Virus record (IMG/VR): IMGVR_UViG_3300043410_000397
Location: 1-38,487 of that record
Reading direction: 5' to 3' (one strand)
Source: a virus
DNA: 38,487 nt
Both the position numbers and the translations under genes were made by a program. Position 1 is the stretch's first letter. Each line of letters opens with the position of its first letter. The notes under the pieces are model-generated. The model had not been told where the DNA came from. It saw only the letters and a list, made by a program, of their open reading frames with translations, and searched no databases. This document shows positions 1 to 5,951 of this stretch, one piece after another.

Positions 1-127
1 TCCAGAACTCTTCATTAGGCTGTCTTGGGTCTGCAGGGCCTAAGCCATGCTCTTCAATGGTGGAGAGATGATTCTTTACATTCAGTTTATTGTTCTGAAG
101 AGGTAAAGGGCAATTGTCTAATTTAGA
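1..127. repeat. Left copy of 127-bp terminal direct repeat
   Basis: These bases are identical to the last 127 bases of the window. The repeat lies inside a protein-coding gene that reads in frame across the junction, so it marks the point where a circular (or circularly permuted) molecule was opened. An exact 127-base overlap is also what an assembler using a 127-mer graph leaves on a circular contig, so it should not be read as a proven physical terminal repeat. Confidence 0.97.
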
Positions 128-136
128 TAAGTCCAT
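1..136 (-). CDS. Cys-rich late protein, 5' part (split by the window junction)
   Basis: This is the first 45 codons of a 165-codon leftward gene that runs off the left edge and continues at 38360. The start codon (136-134) overlaps the terL stop codon (TAA at 138-136). Joining the ends through the 127-bp overlap gives 498 bases without a stop. The N-terminal part contains a Cys-Pro pair and the peptide ADPRQPNEEFWR; the conserved-looking cysteines lie in the other part. Position between terL and portal on a late operon suggests a head or packaging accessory role, but the family is not recognised with certainty. Confidence 0.85.
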   Translation of the reverse strand, partial: MDLSKLDNCPLPLQNNKLNVKNHLSTIEEHGLGPADPRQPNEEFW

Positions 137-1395
137 TAGTATCCTGATATAACATCAATAGGTTCATAATCGTCTTCACCGTCATCCGTGAAGTAACTGG
201 TTGTTGCAAGTTGGTCGACATAAGATAAAGCATCAACTAAGTCATCATGTACGCCAGAAGTTGGAAACATTAACAACTGGTCAACAAACTCATCAAAGTC
301 TTCTTCAGTATTTAGAATCACTCGACCGTGTTCATAACGACCTTGTAAAGCCCAAATAACTCTATCTGCTTTTTTCTTGTTTCCGTGCGTCAAATCCTGA
401 ATATGACAATACACATTATTCTTACGCATTAAATCGCTTAGATAGGGCAATACAGCGTTTTTTAGTGCTCCTCGCTCTATACCTACAGCAACCGGCTGAT
501 AGTCTCTAATAGCCTTTAAAATGCGTACAGCAGTCTCTCTAATATCCCAGCGACCAGCATCAATCTTTTTAACAAACCATTTACCATCATCAGTGACTTT
601 CACCACAGCAACCGCTGTTTGGTCTAATCGTTTCTTTGATGCACCAGCAGACTTAGCCACTTCTTCAAAACCAGCTAAGTCCACTGCAATGTAATATGAA
701 CCGTATTGAGGTTCTTCACCCCATTTAATCCATTCTTCTTTAAACAATCCGCTACCAGCATTGTTGAAGGAAGACATATATTCCTGATTGAAAGCAAAAC
801 TAGATAATGTTCTCTTAGCAGCTTCAATCTCTTTAGGGTCAATCGTTTCGTTGTCCGCTGTGGTAAAGTGCCAAGACTTCCAATCTTCATCCTCACCGCT
901 TTGTCCTAGTTGAAACCACTCATAGAAGTGATTCCTGCCAGAAGGAGTAGAGATGAACATGGCTCTACCTTTTTTATCCGACAAAGCAGCACGAAGCACT
1001 CGTTCCCAAATCTCTGGCTTAATAAACGCTACTTCGTCCATTACTAAGTAGGTTAATGACACACCACGGAGTGAATCTTGGTTATCCGCACCACGAACTA
1101 ATATCTTACGACCATTAACCAGAGTAATCTCTAGGTTGTTAATGTGTGCAGACTTGATAATCGGTCTGCCTAAGTCCATCAACAAGTCCCACATAATCGT
1201 TCTGGCTTGTCCGAGGGTTGGTGCAACATACATCACACTAGAACCTTCAGGACAGTTTAAACCTTCAATCAACAGCGTTACTGCAGACAATCTGGACTTA
1301 CCACAACGACGACCAGCAGCAATAACTTTAAATCGAGACTGGTCTTTAAATACTTCTTGTTGCCACTTCAGTAACTGAAAATTAAGTTCAGCCAT
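136..1395 (-). CDS. terL: Terminase large subunit (TerL)
   Basis: This is the packaging motor ATPase and nuclease, which pumps DNA into the prohead through the portal and cuts it. The 419-residue protein shows a Walker A motif GRRCGKS (residues 28-34), a Walker B YLVMDE (116-121) and a C-terminal RNase H-like nuclease half: an aspartate in YYIAVDLAG and the late HDDLVDALSYV (around 383) are the expected metal-binding acids. The length is usual for a compact TerL of the P22/phage terminase_6 kind and shorter than T7 gp19. Its ATG overlaps the end of the small-subunit gene by 8 bp, and its stop overlaps the start of the next leftward gene, so all three are translationally coupled. Confidence 0.96.
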   Translation of the reverse strand: MAELNFQLLKWQQEVFKDQSRFKVIAAGRRCGKSRLSAVTLLIEGLNCPEGSSVMYVAPTLGQARTIMWDLLMDLGRPIIKSAHINNLEITLVNGRKILVRGADNQDSLRGVSLTYLVMDEVAFIKPEIWERVLRAALSDKKGRAMFISTPSGRNHFYEWFQLGQSGEDEDWKSWHFTTADNETIDPKEIEAAKRTLSSFAFNQEYMSSFNNAGSGLFKEEWIKWGEEPQYGSYYIAVDLAGFEEVAKSAGASKKRLDQTAVAVVKVTDDGKWFVKKIDAGRWDIRETAVRILKAIRDYQPVAVGIERGALKNAVLPYLSDLMRKNNVYCHIQDLTHGNKKKADRVIWALQGRYEHGRVILNTEEDFDEFVDQLLMFPTSGVHDDLVDALSYVDQLATTSYFTDDGEDDYEPIDVISGY

Positions 1396-1792
1396 TTGAT
1401 GTATCCTCTACATCTATAATACCAGTTTCAATTACTTCATGCTGCGTAGCATCCACCACAGGACTAGTGATACCAGAAATATTAATACTAATTTGAGGAG
1501 TACTTCCACCATTCTGTTTATCTTTTTCAAAGTAAGACAAAGGTAATACCCTGTCAATACACATCTTCAATGCTGCACCCTGCACAGGATGTCCGTCACT
1601 CATGGCAATCTCAATAATCTTATTGATAACTTTATCACCAGTAGTGGCTAACAATCTTGCTTTTAATTCTGCAATCCGTGCTCCATCTCCTGCAGGTCTT
1701 CCGACCACACCCCGGCTACCCTTCTTTTTGGCAGCAATGGCTGCTTTAGGTGGTCGTCCTTTGCGGACCTTTGTTTCGACAGAGTCAGACAT
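1388..1792 (-). CDS. terS: Probable terminase small subunit
   Basis: This 134-residue basic protein sits immediately upstream of terL with an 8-bp overlap, the usual place for the small subunit that recognises phage DNA. The N-terminus is Lys/Arg/Gly-rich (KGRPPK and VVGRPAGDGARIAELK), as in AT-hook-like or DNA-binding terminase small subunits. A helical middle (KVINKIIEIAMSDGHPVQ) is followed by an acidic tail. The start has a good ribosome site, AAAAGGATGTA, before the ATG. It is the first gene of the long leftward late unit. The function is inferred from position and composition; no diagnostic catalytic motif exists for this family. Confidence 0.75.
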   Translation of the reverse strand: MSDSVETKVRKGRPPKAAIAAKKKGSRGVVGRPAGDGARIAELKARLLATTGDKVINKIIEIAMSDGHPVQGAALKMCIDRVLPLSYFEKDKQNGGSTPQISINISGITSPVVDATQHEVIETGIIDVEDTSNG

Positions 1793-1907
1793 TACATCCT
1801 TTTATCCCAATAGGGGAAAGACAATTAAAAAATAAATTCTTTACAATTTTTCTTTACAGTCCTATTATCTATATAGGTCTCTGTAAGTGTACTTTGATAT
1901 TACTCTA

Positions 1908-1942
1908 AGGGGATTCAACCTATCGGTTGTTATTAATCCCCT
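1908..1942. repeat. Branched inverted repeat (hairpin/cruciform)
   Basis: An outer 8-bp stem, AGGGGATT (1908-1915) with AATCCCCT (1935-1942), encloses an inner 5-bp stem, CAACC (1916-1920) with GGTTG (1925-1929), around a TATC loop; the five bases TTATT are bulged. The hairpin is not followed by a T-run in either direction, so it is not a standard terminator. It lies about 115 bp upstream of terS and could be a protein-binding site, a 5' leader structure for the late transcript, or part of an origin or packaging site. Confidence 0.6.
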
Positions 1943-2259
1943 ATGCTACAGTCTCTCGAAGAGGGCGTTATTGGTTCTATAGAGAGCATTATAACAAACT
2001 ATGTCAATTCTGTCAAGTACTTTCGACAAAGAAAGTTACCTTGAATCTGACAAAGTTATCTATGTCGACCTAAAGAGCACAGCGGGACTTCATAGTCATT
2101 ATAGGTACTCCGCTAGACCTAAAGTGTGCAGTTTCTTCACAGCCTTTATCATAACTTTTAGTTATATCAATATAGTCTTTTATTTCAATTAGTTATACTG
2201 CATTGCAATATAGTCTATTTTTACTCTTTTGTATGTCTATGGTGTAGCATGAAATTATT

Positions 2260-2388
2260 ATTGACATCACCACCCCTCCCCCGTGTCAATATTGACCTAT
2301 AAAGTAATTGGGGACAGAGTCAATGATGGGTAAGCGTATGGCAGTGATGCACCTCTATTGACCTACCTAACACTGACCAACACTGACA
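2260..2388. promoter_or_regulatory. Cluster of ATTGAC motifs (iteron-like; candidate origin or operator array)
   Basis: ATTGAC occurs at 2260 (+), 2285-2290 (as GTCAAT, -), 2291 (+), 2319-2324 (as GTCAAT, -) and 2357 (+), followed by the tandem pair AACACTGACC and AACACTGACA (2369-2388). The first two form an inverted pair, ATTGACA and TGTCAAT, around a 17-base very C-rich spacer. An AT-rich tract follows directly (about 2390-2465). Repeated short binding sites beside an easily melted tract is the usual architecture of an iteron origin or an operator cluster. The same hexamer TTGACA is also a -35 box, so promoter function is an alternative. Confidence 0.4.
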
Positions 2389-2476
2389 CCAATTAAGACA
2401 ATAAACAATTAAGCAATTTAGTAATTGTAAATTAGTATTTTCATATTTGGTATTTTGATATTTAGGGACAGAGTCA
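2311..2476 (+). repeat. 12-bp direct repeat pair GGGACAGAGTCA
   Basis: The 12-mer GGGACAGAGTCA occurs at 2311-2322 and again at 2465-2476, 154 bp apart and in the same orientation. The copies flank the AACACTGAC tandem pair and the AT-rich tract. A perfect 12-bp repeat in this short non-coding region is unlikely to be chance and may be a regulator or replication-protein site. Confidence 0.55.
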
Positions 2477-2483
2477 GATTGTC

Positions 2484-2505
2484 ATTGTCTTTATAGTTAG
2501 ACAAT
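2484..2505. repeat. Perfect 7-bp inverted repeat (operator-like)
   Basis: ATTGTCT (2484-2490) and AGACAAT (2499-2505) form a perfect inverted repeat around the 8-base loop TTATAGTT. The spacing, about one and a half helical turns centre to centre, fits a dimeric repressor operator better than a terminator, since no T-run follows. It is adjacent to the second copy of the 12-bp direct repeat and upstream of the early genes. Confidence 0.45.
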
Positions 2506-2529
2506 ATAGCTAACTAACTCTTCTATAAG

Positions 2530-2567
2530 ACATAAGATATAACATATAAGATAATAGACATAAGATA
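2530..2567 (+). repeat. ACATAAGATA repeats in AT-rich tract
   Basis: ACATAAGATA occurs exactly at 2530-2539 and 2558-2567, 28 bp apart, with the variant ACATATAAGATA (2542-2553) between them. The tract is very AT-rich and lies about 115 bp before the first early start codon. It could be an unwinding element, or contain overlapping -10-like sequences; neither is proven. Confidence 0.45.
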
Positions 2568-2680
2568 ATTTTACAGGCTTAAAAGTTTATCACAATGTGG
2601 AATGAAATAATTGTATTTGTCAGTTACCTGTAAGTTTAAAGGACTAAATTGTAGTCATGAACAACAACACAGAGGAAATC

Positions 2681-2764
2681 ATGAAGCTAACAACTAAACA
2701 ACTAATTACTATTAACCTTGCAATATTTGTCTTAGCACAAGTAATCTTTTATATCACTAAATAA
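2681..2764 (+). CDS. Tiny single-span membrane peptide (27 aa)
   Basis: This ORF opens the rightward operon. The chosen ATG at 2681 is preceded by GAGGAAATC, a good Shine-Dalgarno site; an in-frame upstream ATG at 2657 would add eight residues but lacks a site as good. The peptide has a short polar N-terminus (MKLTTKQ) and then a hydrophobic stretch (LITINLAIFVLAQVIFYI) able to span the membrane once. The next gene follows 15 bases after its stop with its own GGAG site. The function is unknown; early membrane micropeptides of phages often act on host envelope or lysis-inhibition functions, which is inference only. Confidence 0.5.
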   Translation: MKLTTKQLITINLAIFVLAQVIFYITK

Positions 2765-2779
2765 TAGGAGTATTAAACC

Positions 2780-3019
2780 ATGAAAAACACAACATACAAC
2801 GGATGGACTAATTACGCTACTTGGAGAATCAATCTTGAAATGTTTGATGGATATGAACATGATGGAGAATCCATGTCTGCAGATGATTATAAATTTATGG
2901 CTATTGAAATGCTTGAAGCTGATTGTCCACTAGAATCCTTAGCGTTCGATTACGCTATGGCATTCTTAGATGAAGTTAATTGGCATGAGATTGCAGAAAA
3001 CCATAAAGCGGAGGTGTAA
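2780..3019 (+). CDS. Small early protein with NGWTNYATWRINLE motif
   Basis: This 79-residue acidic protein begins with TYNGWTNYATWRINLEMFDG, a Trp-rich motif I recognise from many small proteins of phages and plasmids that have no assigned function. The rest is helical and acidic (EMLEADCPLESLAFDYAMAF). A TAGGAG ribosome site precedes the ATG. It is part of the early small-gene run and only three bases separate it from the next start. Conservation of this motif across unrelated mobile elements hints at a general host-interaction or counter-defence role, but that is inference. Confidence 0.8.
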   Translation: MKNTTYNGWTNYATWRINLEMFDGYEHDGESMSADDYKFMAIEMLEADCPLESLAFDYAMAFLDEVNWHEIAENHKAEV

Positions 3020-3021
3020 TC

Positions 3022-3204
3022 ATGAAATATGCAATTAGAGCACAAGAAACATTATATTACTATTACGAAGTAGAAGCGGATTCACTCGAGGAAGCTACTC
3101 AGAAAGCGTCAGAATTTGTCGTTAATGATAGCGACATTGTAGATTCTGATTACTTCGATATCACAGACATTATCCCTTTAAACATGGAAGAGGCTACAAA
3201 ATGA
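3022..3204 (+). CDS. Small acidic early protein (60 aa)
   Basis: This protein starts MKYAIRAQETLYYYYEVEAD and continues as an acidic alpha/beta chain with SLEEATQKASEFV. The pattern (a strand rich in aromatic residues, then an amphipathic helix) is typical of small phage proteins that model as one beta-alpha unit. It is separated from the upstream gene by two bases, and its stop overlaps the next start as ATGA. No catalytic motif is seen and the function is unknown. Confidence 0.7.
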   Translation: MKYAIRAQETLYYYYEVEADSLEEATQKASEFVVNDSDIVDSDYFDITDIIPLNMEEATK

Positions 3205-3383
3205 AAACTTATAGAATCACTGTGGAATTAAGAGTTAAGGATTATCCTGACCTAGAAGATGATGACTTCATTTATCGTGCGATTGAAGAGCAACTAGAAA
3301 GAGGCGAGGATATATTAGACTATGACCTTGAAGAAGTTAAACCTCAAGGATATATCTGTCCAAAATTTGAACCAATGGTGTAA
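3201..3383 (+). CDS. Small acidic early protein (60 aa)
   Basis: The sequence begins MKTYRITVELRVKDYPDLED and is strongly acidic, resembling the preceding gene in its order of strand, acidic turn and helix (FIYRAIEEQLERGED). The two may be diverged duplicates, although identity is low. The start is ATGA-coupled to the previous stop. No recognised function. Confidence 0.7.
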   Translation: MKTYRITVELRVKDYPDLEDDDFIYRAIEEQLERGEDILDYDLEEVKPQGYICPKFEPMV

Positions 3384-3385
3384 CT

Positions 3386-3625
3386 ATGAAACTATATGAC
3401 TACGAAACTATAACAATGAATGGGGATGTTTTAGATGATGGCTCTCATGTTATCAATTTTGATGTTGTTGATGAATACAACATTCCAACACGGCAGGGAG
3501 GATATGTCATGACACGGAAAGAAGAAAATTGTTTTACCGTCTCTGTGTTTAATCAAAACGGAGATATTGTGTCTGAAACTGTAGTGCCTTTTAATTTTAC
3601 TGAATTTGAGGAAGAAAATACATGA
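3386..3625 (+). CDS. Small hypothetical protein (79 aa)
   Basis: A mostly beta-strand acidic protein (MKLYDYETITMNGDVLDDGS and later ENCFTVSVFNQNGDIV). It is placed two bases after the previous gene, and its stop overlaps the next ATG. No motif that fixes a function is visible. It belongs to the coupled early small-gene run. Confidence 0.65.
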   Translation: MKLYDYETITMNGDVLDDGSHVINFDVVDEYNIPTRQGGYVMTRKEENCFTVSVFNQNGDIVSETVVPFNFTEFEEENT

Positions 3626-3732
3626 ATTATGATTGGGTAGAGGAAGAGTATTGGGAATTGGTGGAATGGCTCAAAATCCATGCACCATTAACGCTACAGG
3701 CATTTAAAACAAGGAAGCTAAACAATGACTAA
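3622..3732 (+). CDS. Trp-rich micropeptide (36 aa)
   Basis: A 36-residue ORF with an acidic Trp-rich first half (MNYDWVEEEYWELVEWLKIH) and a basic tail ending KTRKLNND. It is coupled by ATGA overlap to the gene before and overlaps the following start by 8 bases. The reading of this gap as two overlapping micro-genes rests on the unbroken chain of start/stop overlaps and ribosome-site-like GAGGAAGAAA upstream. Function unknown. Confidence 0.5.
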   Translation: MNYDWVEEEYWELVEWLKIHAPLTLQAFKTRKLNND

Positions 3733-3868
3733 GATTAAAGAATCTAAATATACTAATGAGAATCCACCGATTAACGATAAAAAGTGGTCTTATCATAAAT
3801 ATAATGACCTTATGGCTCGTTTTAAAGCTATGGGCTGGACTCCACCAAGTGAAAGGGTTAAGAAATGA
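3725..3868 (+). CDS. Small basic protein (47 aa)
   Basis: This 47-residue protein has a polar Lys/Asn-rich N-terminus and a compact C-terminal part KYNDLMARFKAMGWTPPSER. AACAAGGAAGCTAAAC upstream contains an AAGGA ribosome site. Its TGA overlaps the next ATG (ATGA). The tail looks like a short helix followed by a Pro-turn, as in small DNA- or protein-binding modules, but the family is not recognised. Confidence 0.55.
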   Translation: MTKIKESKYTNENPPINDKKWSYHKYNDLMARFKAMGWTPPSERVKK

Positions 3869-4287
3869 TTAAGAGAATAACTAAGCGGGATTTGGTGCTG
3901 GCAGTATTACGGGGAAAGAAATTGACTATGTATGAGGTAGCAGACCACTGCAGGCAGTTTAATATCATGTCTTTCCAAAATGCTAAAGATGCCATGAATT
4001 CTATGGCTTATAGCAAGGTTATTATTAAAGTAGGGGAAAAGCCTAATCCTGCATTTTATAACGGTGGGCATCCTATTGTATCGGTTTACGCTATCAATGA
4101 AGATAAACCAAGGGAACGAGTAGGCGGTTATAGACCATCAAAGAAACAGAAAGAGAAAGGCTATCCACATAGAGGATTAGCTCGCACCAATGTGTCACCA
4201 GACTTTAGACGGAAAATGATGGTTAAAAACTCGCCTTTAGTGATGCTATATGCTAAAGAGTTACAACTTACAAAAGAGATGCTATGA
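3865..4287 (+). CDS. Hypothetical basic protein, possible winged-helix DNA-binding (140 aa)
   Basis: The largest early small-gene product. Residues 1-55 (KRDLVLAVLRGKKLTMYEVA, then a second helix and SMAYSKVIIKVGEK) look like a helix-turn-helix with a wing: it predicts as helix, turn, recognition helix, then a beta hairpin. The C-terminal half is Lys/Arg-rich (YRPSKKQKEKGYPHRG). A DNA- or RNA-binding regulator of the phage programme is the simplest guess, although no family can be named. It is coupled at both ends by ATGA overlaps. Confidence 0.7.
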   Translation: MIKRITKRDLVLAVLRGKKLTMYEVADHCRQFNIMSFQNAKDAMNSMAYSKVIIKVGEKPNPAFYNGGHPIVSVYAINEDKPRERVGGYRPSKKQKEKGYPHRGLARTNVSPDFRRKMMVKNSPLVMLYAKELQLTKEML

Positions 4288-4445
4288 ATAATCTTGTTGC
4301 AATGCAATTAAAACTGTATGAGCTTTGTCGCTATGATGACAATGAACCTAACTATCAAAAATATAACGATTTGATTATGGACACCATCAATAAGATGCCT
4401 TTACAATCAGTTATTTACGCTTTAGAGGACTTTAAACATGAATAG
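4284..4445 (+). CDS. Small helical protein (53 aa)
   Basis: A 53-residue helical protein (MNNLVAMQLKLYELCRYDDN then KYNDLIMDTINKMPLQS). The ATG is in an ATGA overlap with the previous gene, and its end overlaps the next start by 8 bases. It shares the short KYNDL turn with the 47-residue protein upstream, possibly by chance. No function recognised. Confidence 0.6.
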   Translation: MNNLVAMQLKLYELCRYDDNEPNYQKYNDLIMDTINKMPLQSVIYALEDFKHE

Positions 4446-4629
4446 ATATATTTTGCTTGTTAAAACTGTATTGATAAGTGACTTAAACCACGCTGACTTA
4501 TGGAATACTGTAGGTAATCAATTATCGGATACAGTAGCTATTAGATTAGACTCACTCACTAATAATAAATTTATGTATAGAGGTGTATCTGTAGAACTGA
4601 TTGGAGATGAAAAGAATGAAGAAGTATGA
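4438..4629 (+). CDS. Small hypothetical protein (63 aa)
   Basis: Starts MNRYILLVKTVLISDLNHAD and continues as an alternating strand/helix protein with a C-terminal acidic tail. GAGGAC upstream of the ATG is a plausible ribosome site. It overlaps the next gene by 14 bases. Function unknown. Confidence 0.6.
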   Translation: MNRYILLVKTVLISDLNHADLWNTVGNQLSDTVAIRLDSLTNNKFMYRGVSVELIGDEKNEEV

Positions 4630-4795
4630 ATTAAGAGATTCTGACGGGGATTTGGTCAGAGTTTTTATGTCGCATGATGAAGCGGTGAAAATGATGGTAG
4701 CAGGTGATTATTTAGTGGAAATTAAGACTATCCAAGCACCTAAAATCAGTCTATATAACTTAGCTATGAAGAAAGTAGGGGAATGCTTACTATGA
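4616..4795 (+). CDS. Small hypothetical protein (59 aa)
   Basis: The ATG at 4616 is chosen over a TTG at 4601 because GGAG (4603-4606) lies nine bases before it. The product (MKKYELRDSDGDLVRVFMSH) is a small beta-rich chain followed by a helix with DEAVKMMVAGDY. The end overlaps the next start as ATGA. No family recognised. Confidence 0.6.
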   Translation: MKKYELRDSDGDLVRVFMSHDEAVKMMVAGDYLVEIKTIQAPKISLYNLAMKKVGECLL

Positions 4796-4866
4796 ATATC
4801 GATTTTGAGGCTGTTTTTAGGGCTTTAGAGCAGTTTTTATGGTACACTGCATATATAGGTATGTAA
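4792..4866 (+). CDS. Micropeptide (24 aa)
   Basis: A 24-residue ORF coupled by ATGA to the gene before it. The peptide is aromatic and hydrophobic (ALEQFLWYTAYIGM at the C-terminal end) and may lie on or in the membrane. Support comes only from the coupling and from continuity of the operon, so it may be a chance ORF. Confidence 0.35.
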   Translation: MNIDFEAVFRALEQFLWYTAYIGM

Positions 4867-4898
4867 TTTAACTTAAATTGATTGTAGGAGGTTTTAAA

Positions 4899-5147
4899 AT
4901 GAGCAGATGTCAATGCTGTAATGCTGATTTGACAGATTATGAGTCTACTTTAAGACATGGAGTAACTAGGCAATTCTTAGAGCTTTGTCAAACCTGTATT
5001 AACTCTATGGATTTTAAACTACCGATTATTGGTAGAAGTGATTTGATGTCGGAGATGGACACCACGCTATCGGAGAATCTATTTGATGATGATGAATACT
5101 TACCAGAGGAGAATGATGACTATGATGAATATTGGGATGAACGATAG
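4899..5147 (+). CDS. Small zinc-binding protein with acidic tail (82 aa)
   Basis: The ATG at 4899 has a near-perfect AGGAGG seven bases upstream (4886-4891), which overrides a TTG start at 4878. Two cysteine pairs, CQCC near residue 4 and CQTC around 32, frame a loop with YESTLRHGVTRQFLELC, a treble-clef or zinc-ribbon arrangement common in small T4- and T7-like phage proteins. The last 30 residues are almost all Asp, Glu and Tyr. Such small acidic zinc proteins often bind host or phage nucleic-acid enzymes. It is the last gene before a 176-bp gap with a promoter. Confidence 0.75.
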   Translation: MSRCQCCNADLTDYESTLRHGVTRQFLELCQTCINSMDFKLPIIGRSDLMSEMDTTLSENLFDDDEYLPEENDDYDEYWDER

Positions 5148-5271
5148 CCTATAAAGTATCTATATAGACTATGATGAACCTTATAGAGCACTGTAGAGCA
5201 ATAAACCATAATTACAGAAAACATTCAGTAAAGAATCGTTATAGAAAGCATTATACTGAAATTTAAAAATG

Positions 5272-5300
5272 TTGTCAAGAACTTTATTTATGTCTATACT
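5272..5300 (+). promoter_or_regulatory. Sigma70-like promoter, TTGTCA-17-TATACT
   Basis: A -35 box TTGTCA (5272-5277) and a -10 box TATACT (5295-5300) are separated by exactly 17 bases. The expected start is near 5307, leaving a short leader with AGGAGG (5314-5319) before the ATG at 5324. The promoter is flanked by an inverted pair TTGTCAA (5272-5278) and TTGACAA (5302-5308), which could be an operator. It would boost transcription of the replication genes by host RNA polymerase. Confidence 0.7.
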
Positions 5301-5323
5301 ATTGACAAACACAAGGAGGTTTT

Positions 5324-5488
5324 ATGATTCACTTACAAACTATGTCGAAAGAAGAATACGAAGAATTTATGTTACACAATGTTTTACATGATGTCGCTGA
5401 TTTAGTCTTAAAATATGGCTATGACAAAGTGATGGCAGATTTGTCGGAAATATTAAACGATAAACTAGATAGGTTAGAACCATGCTAA
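5324..5488 (+). CDS. Small helical protein (54 aa)
   Basis: First gene after the 5272-5300 promoter, with a strong AGGAGG site. The product is helical and acidic (MSKEEYEEFMLHNVLHDVAD, then DKVMADLSEILNDKLDRLE). No membrane span or motif is evident. It overlaps the next start by 7 bases. Function unknown; similar helical proteins often precede phage replication genes. Confidence 0.7.
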   Translation: MIHLQTMSKEEYEEFMLHNVLHDVADLVLKYGYDKVMADLSEILNDKLDRLEPC

Positions 5489-5691
5489 TACACTCAATTG
5501 CTTTTGTTGTCGTTTTCTTAGGTGGTTTTGCTTATGGGTCACTATCGAACTATGTCGATAACATTAGTGACTGCACAAGCTATAAGGGCTGGGTGGGCTA
5601 TCGTGCCATCAATGAACACAATGAGAGAAGATGCTTTTGGATAGAGCAAAACTATCCTAAACGAATTAAATCAGGAGTAGAAGTATCATGA
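5482..5691 (+). CDS. Small exported or membrane-anchored protein (69 aa)
   Basis: The N-terminus MLIHSIAFVVVFLGGFAYGS is a strongly hydrophobic segment that could serve as a signal anchor. It is followed by a soluble part with two cysteines (SDCTSYKGWVGYRAINEHNE and RRCFWIEQ) that could form a disulphide in the periplasm. Such a topology suggests action on the inner membrane or periplasm. It is coupled to its neighbours by overlaps at both ends. Function unknown. Confidence 0.65.
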   Translation: MLIHSIAFVVVFLGGFAYGSLSNYVDNISDCTSYKGWVGYRAINEHNERRCFWIEQNYPKRIKSGVEVS

Positions 5692-5951
5692 CATACATAC
5701 TAACTTGCGGATGCGAATCAAAGTATGGTGGTTTTCCTAGTGAATGGGATGGTGAATCTAGGGAATGTGAACCTGCTGTATTTTACGGATGCTTATGTGA
5801 TAAACATTTTGGTGAATATGATGCTAGACCTGCACAATTATCACCAAGAGAGTTAAGTGATGAGGAAATAATTGACTGCTTAAAAGATGTAAATATGTTT
5901 GATATGAAAGCAGTTGCTAGAGCAATACTAAAGAAAGCGAGTAAGAAATGA
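5688..5951 (+). CDS. Small Cys-rich protein (87 aa)
   Basis: Contains clustered cysteines (LTCGCESKYGG, RECEP, YGCLCDKHFGEY) in its first 50 residues, suggesting a metal-binding fold, followed by a helical C-terminus (SPRELSDEEIIDCLKD). Start and stop are both ATGA-coupled. The CGC..C..CLCDKHF pattern recalls small phage zinc proteins, but no family can be named. Confidence 0.65.
   Translation: MTYILTCGCESKYGGFPSEWDGESRECEPAVFYGCLCDKHFGEYDARPAQLSPRELSDEEIIDCLKDVNMFDMKAVARAILKKASKK

Larger units (their letters stand above)
1793..2680. other. Divergent gene-free control region (candidate origin/early and late promoters)
   Basis: This is the only stretch over 300 bp without a convincing gene, lying between leftward terS and the rightward small-gene operon. 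It is AT-rich and dense in small repeats: a branched inverted repeat at 1908-1942, GACCTAAAG twice (2067-2075 and 2116-2124), TGTCAA/TTGACA motifs at 2002, 2011, 2261 and 2284, a 12-bp direct repeat (2311 and 2465), a tandem AACACTGAC pair (2369-2388), and ATAAGATA repeats (2530-2567). Both transcription units must start here or be regulated from here. I could not identify one clean sigma70 promoter for either direction inside it. No tRNA structure was recognised. Confidence 0.7.

Noticed and set aside
1-127. Interpretation of the 127-bp repeat as a physical T7-like terminal repeat
   Set aside because: It lies inside a gene and has exactly the length of a common assembly k-mer; more likely a circular-contig overlap. 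Read data could still change this.
2001-2192. 63-codon rightward ORF in the divergent region
   Set aside because: No ribosome site before its ATG, an odd hydrophobic ending, and it crosses the repeat-rich control region; most likely a chance ORF.
2260-2290. G-quadruplex at the C-rich spacer 2267-2283
   Set aside because: The opposite strand has only two long G-runs plus a GG, which is too few for a stable four-run quadruplex.
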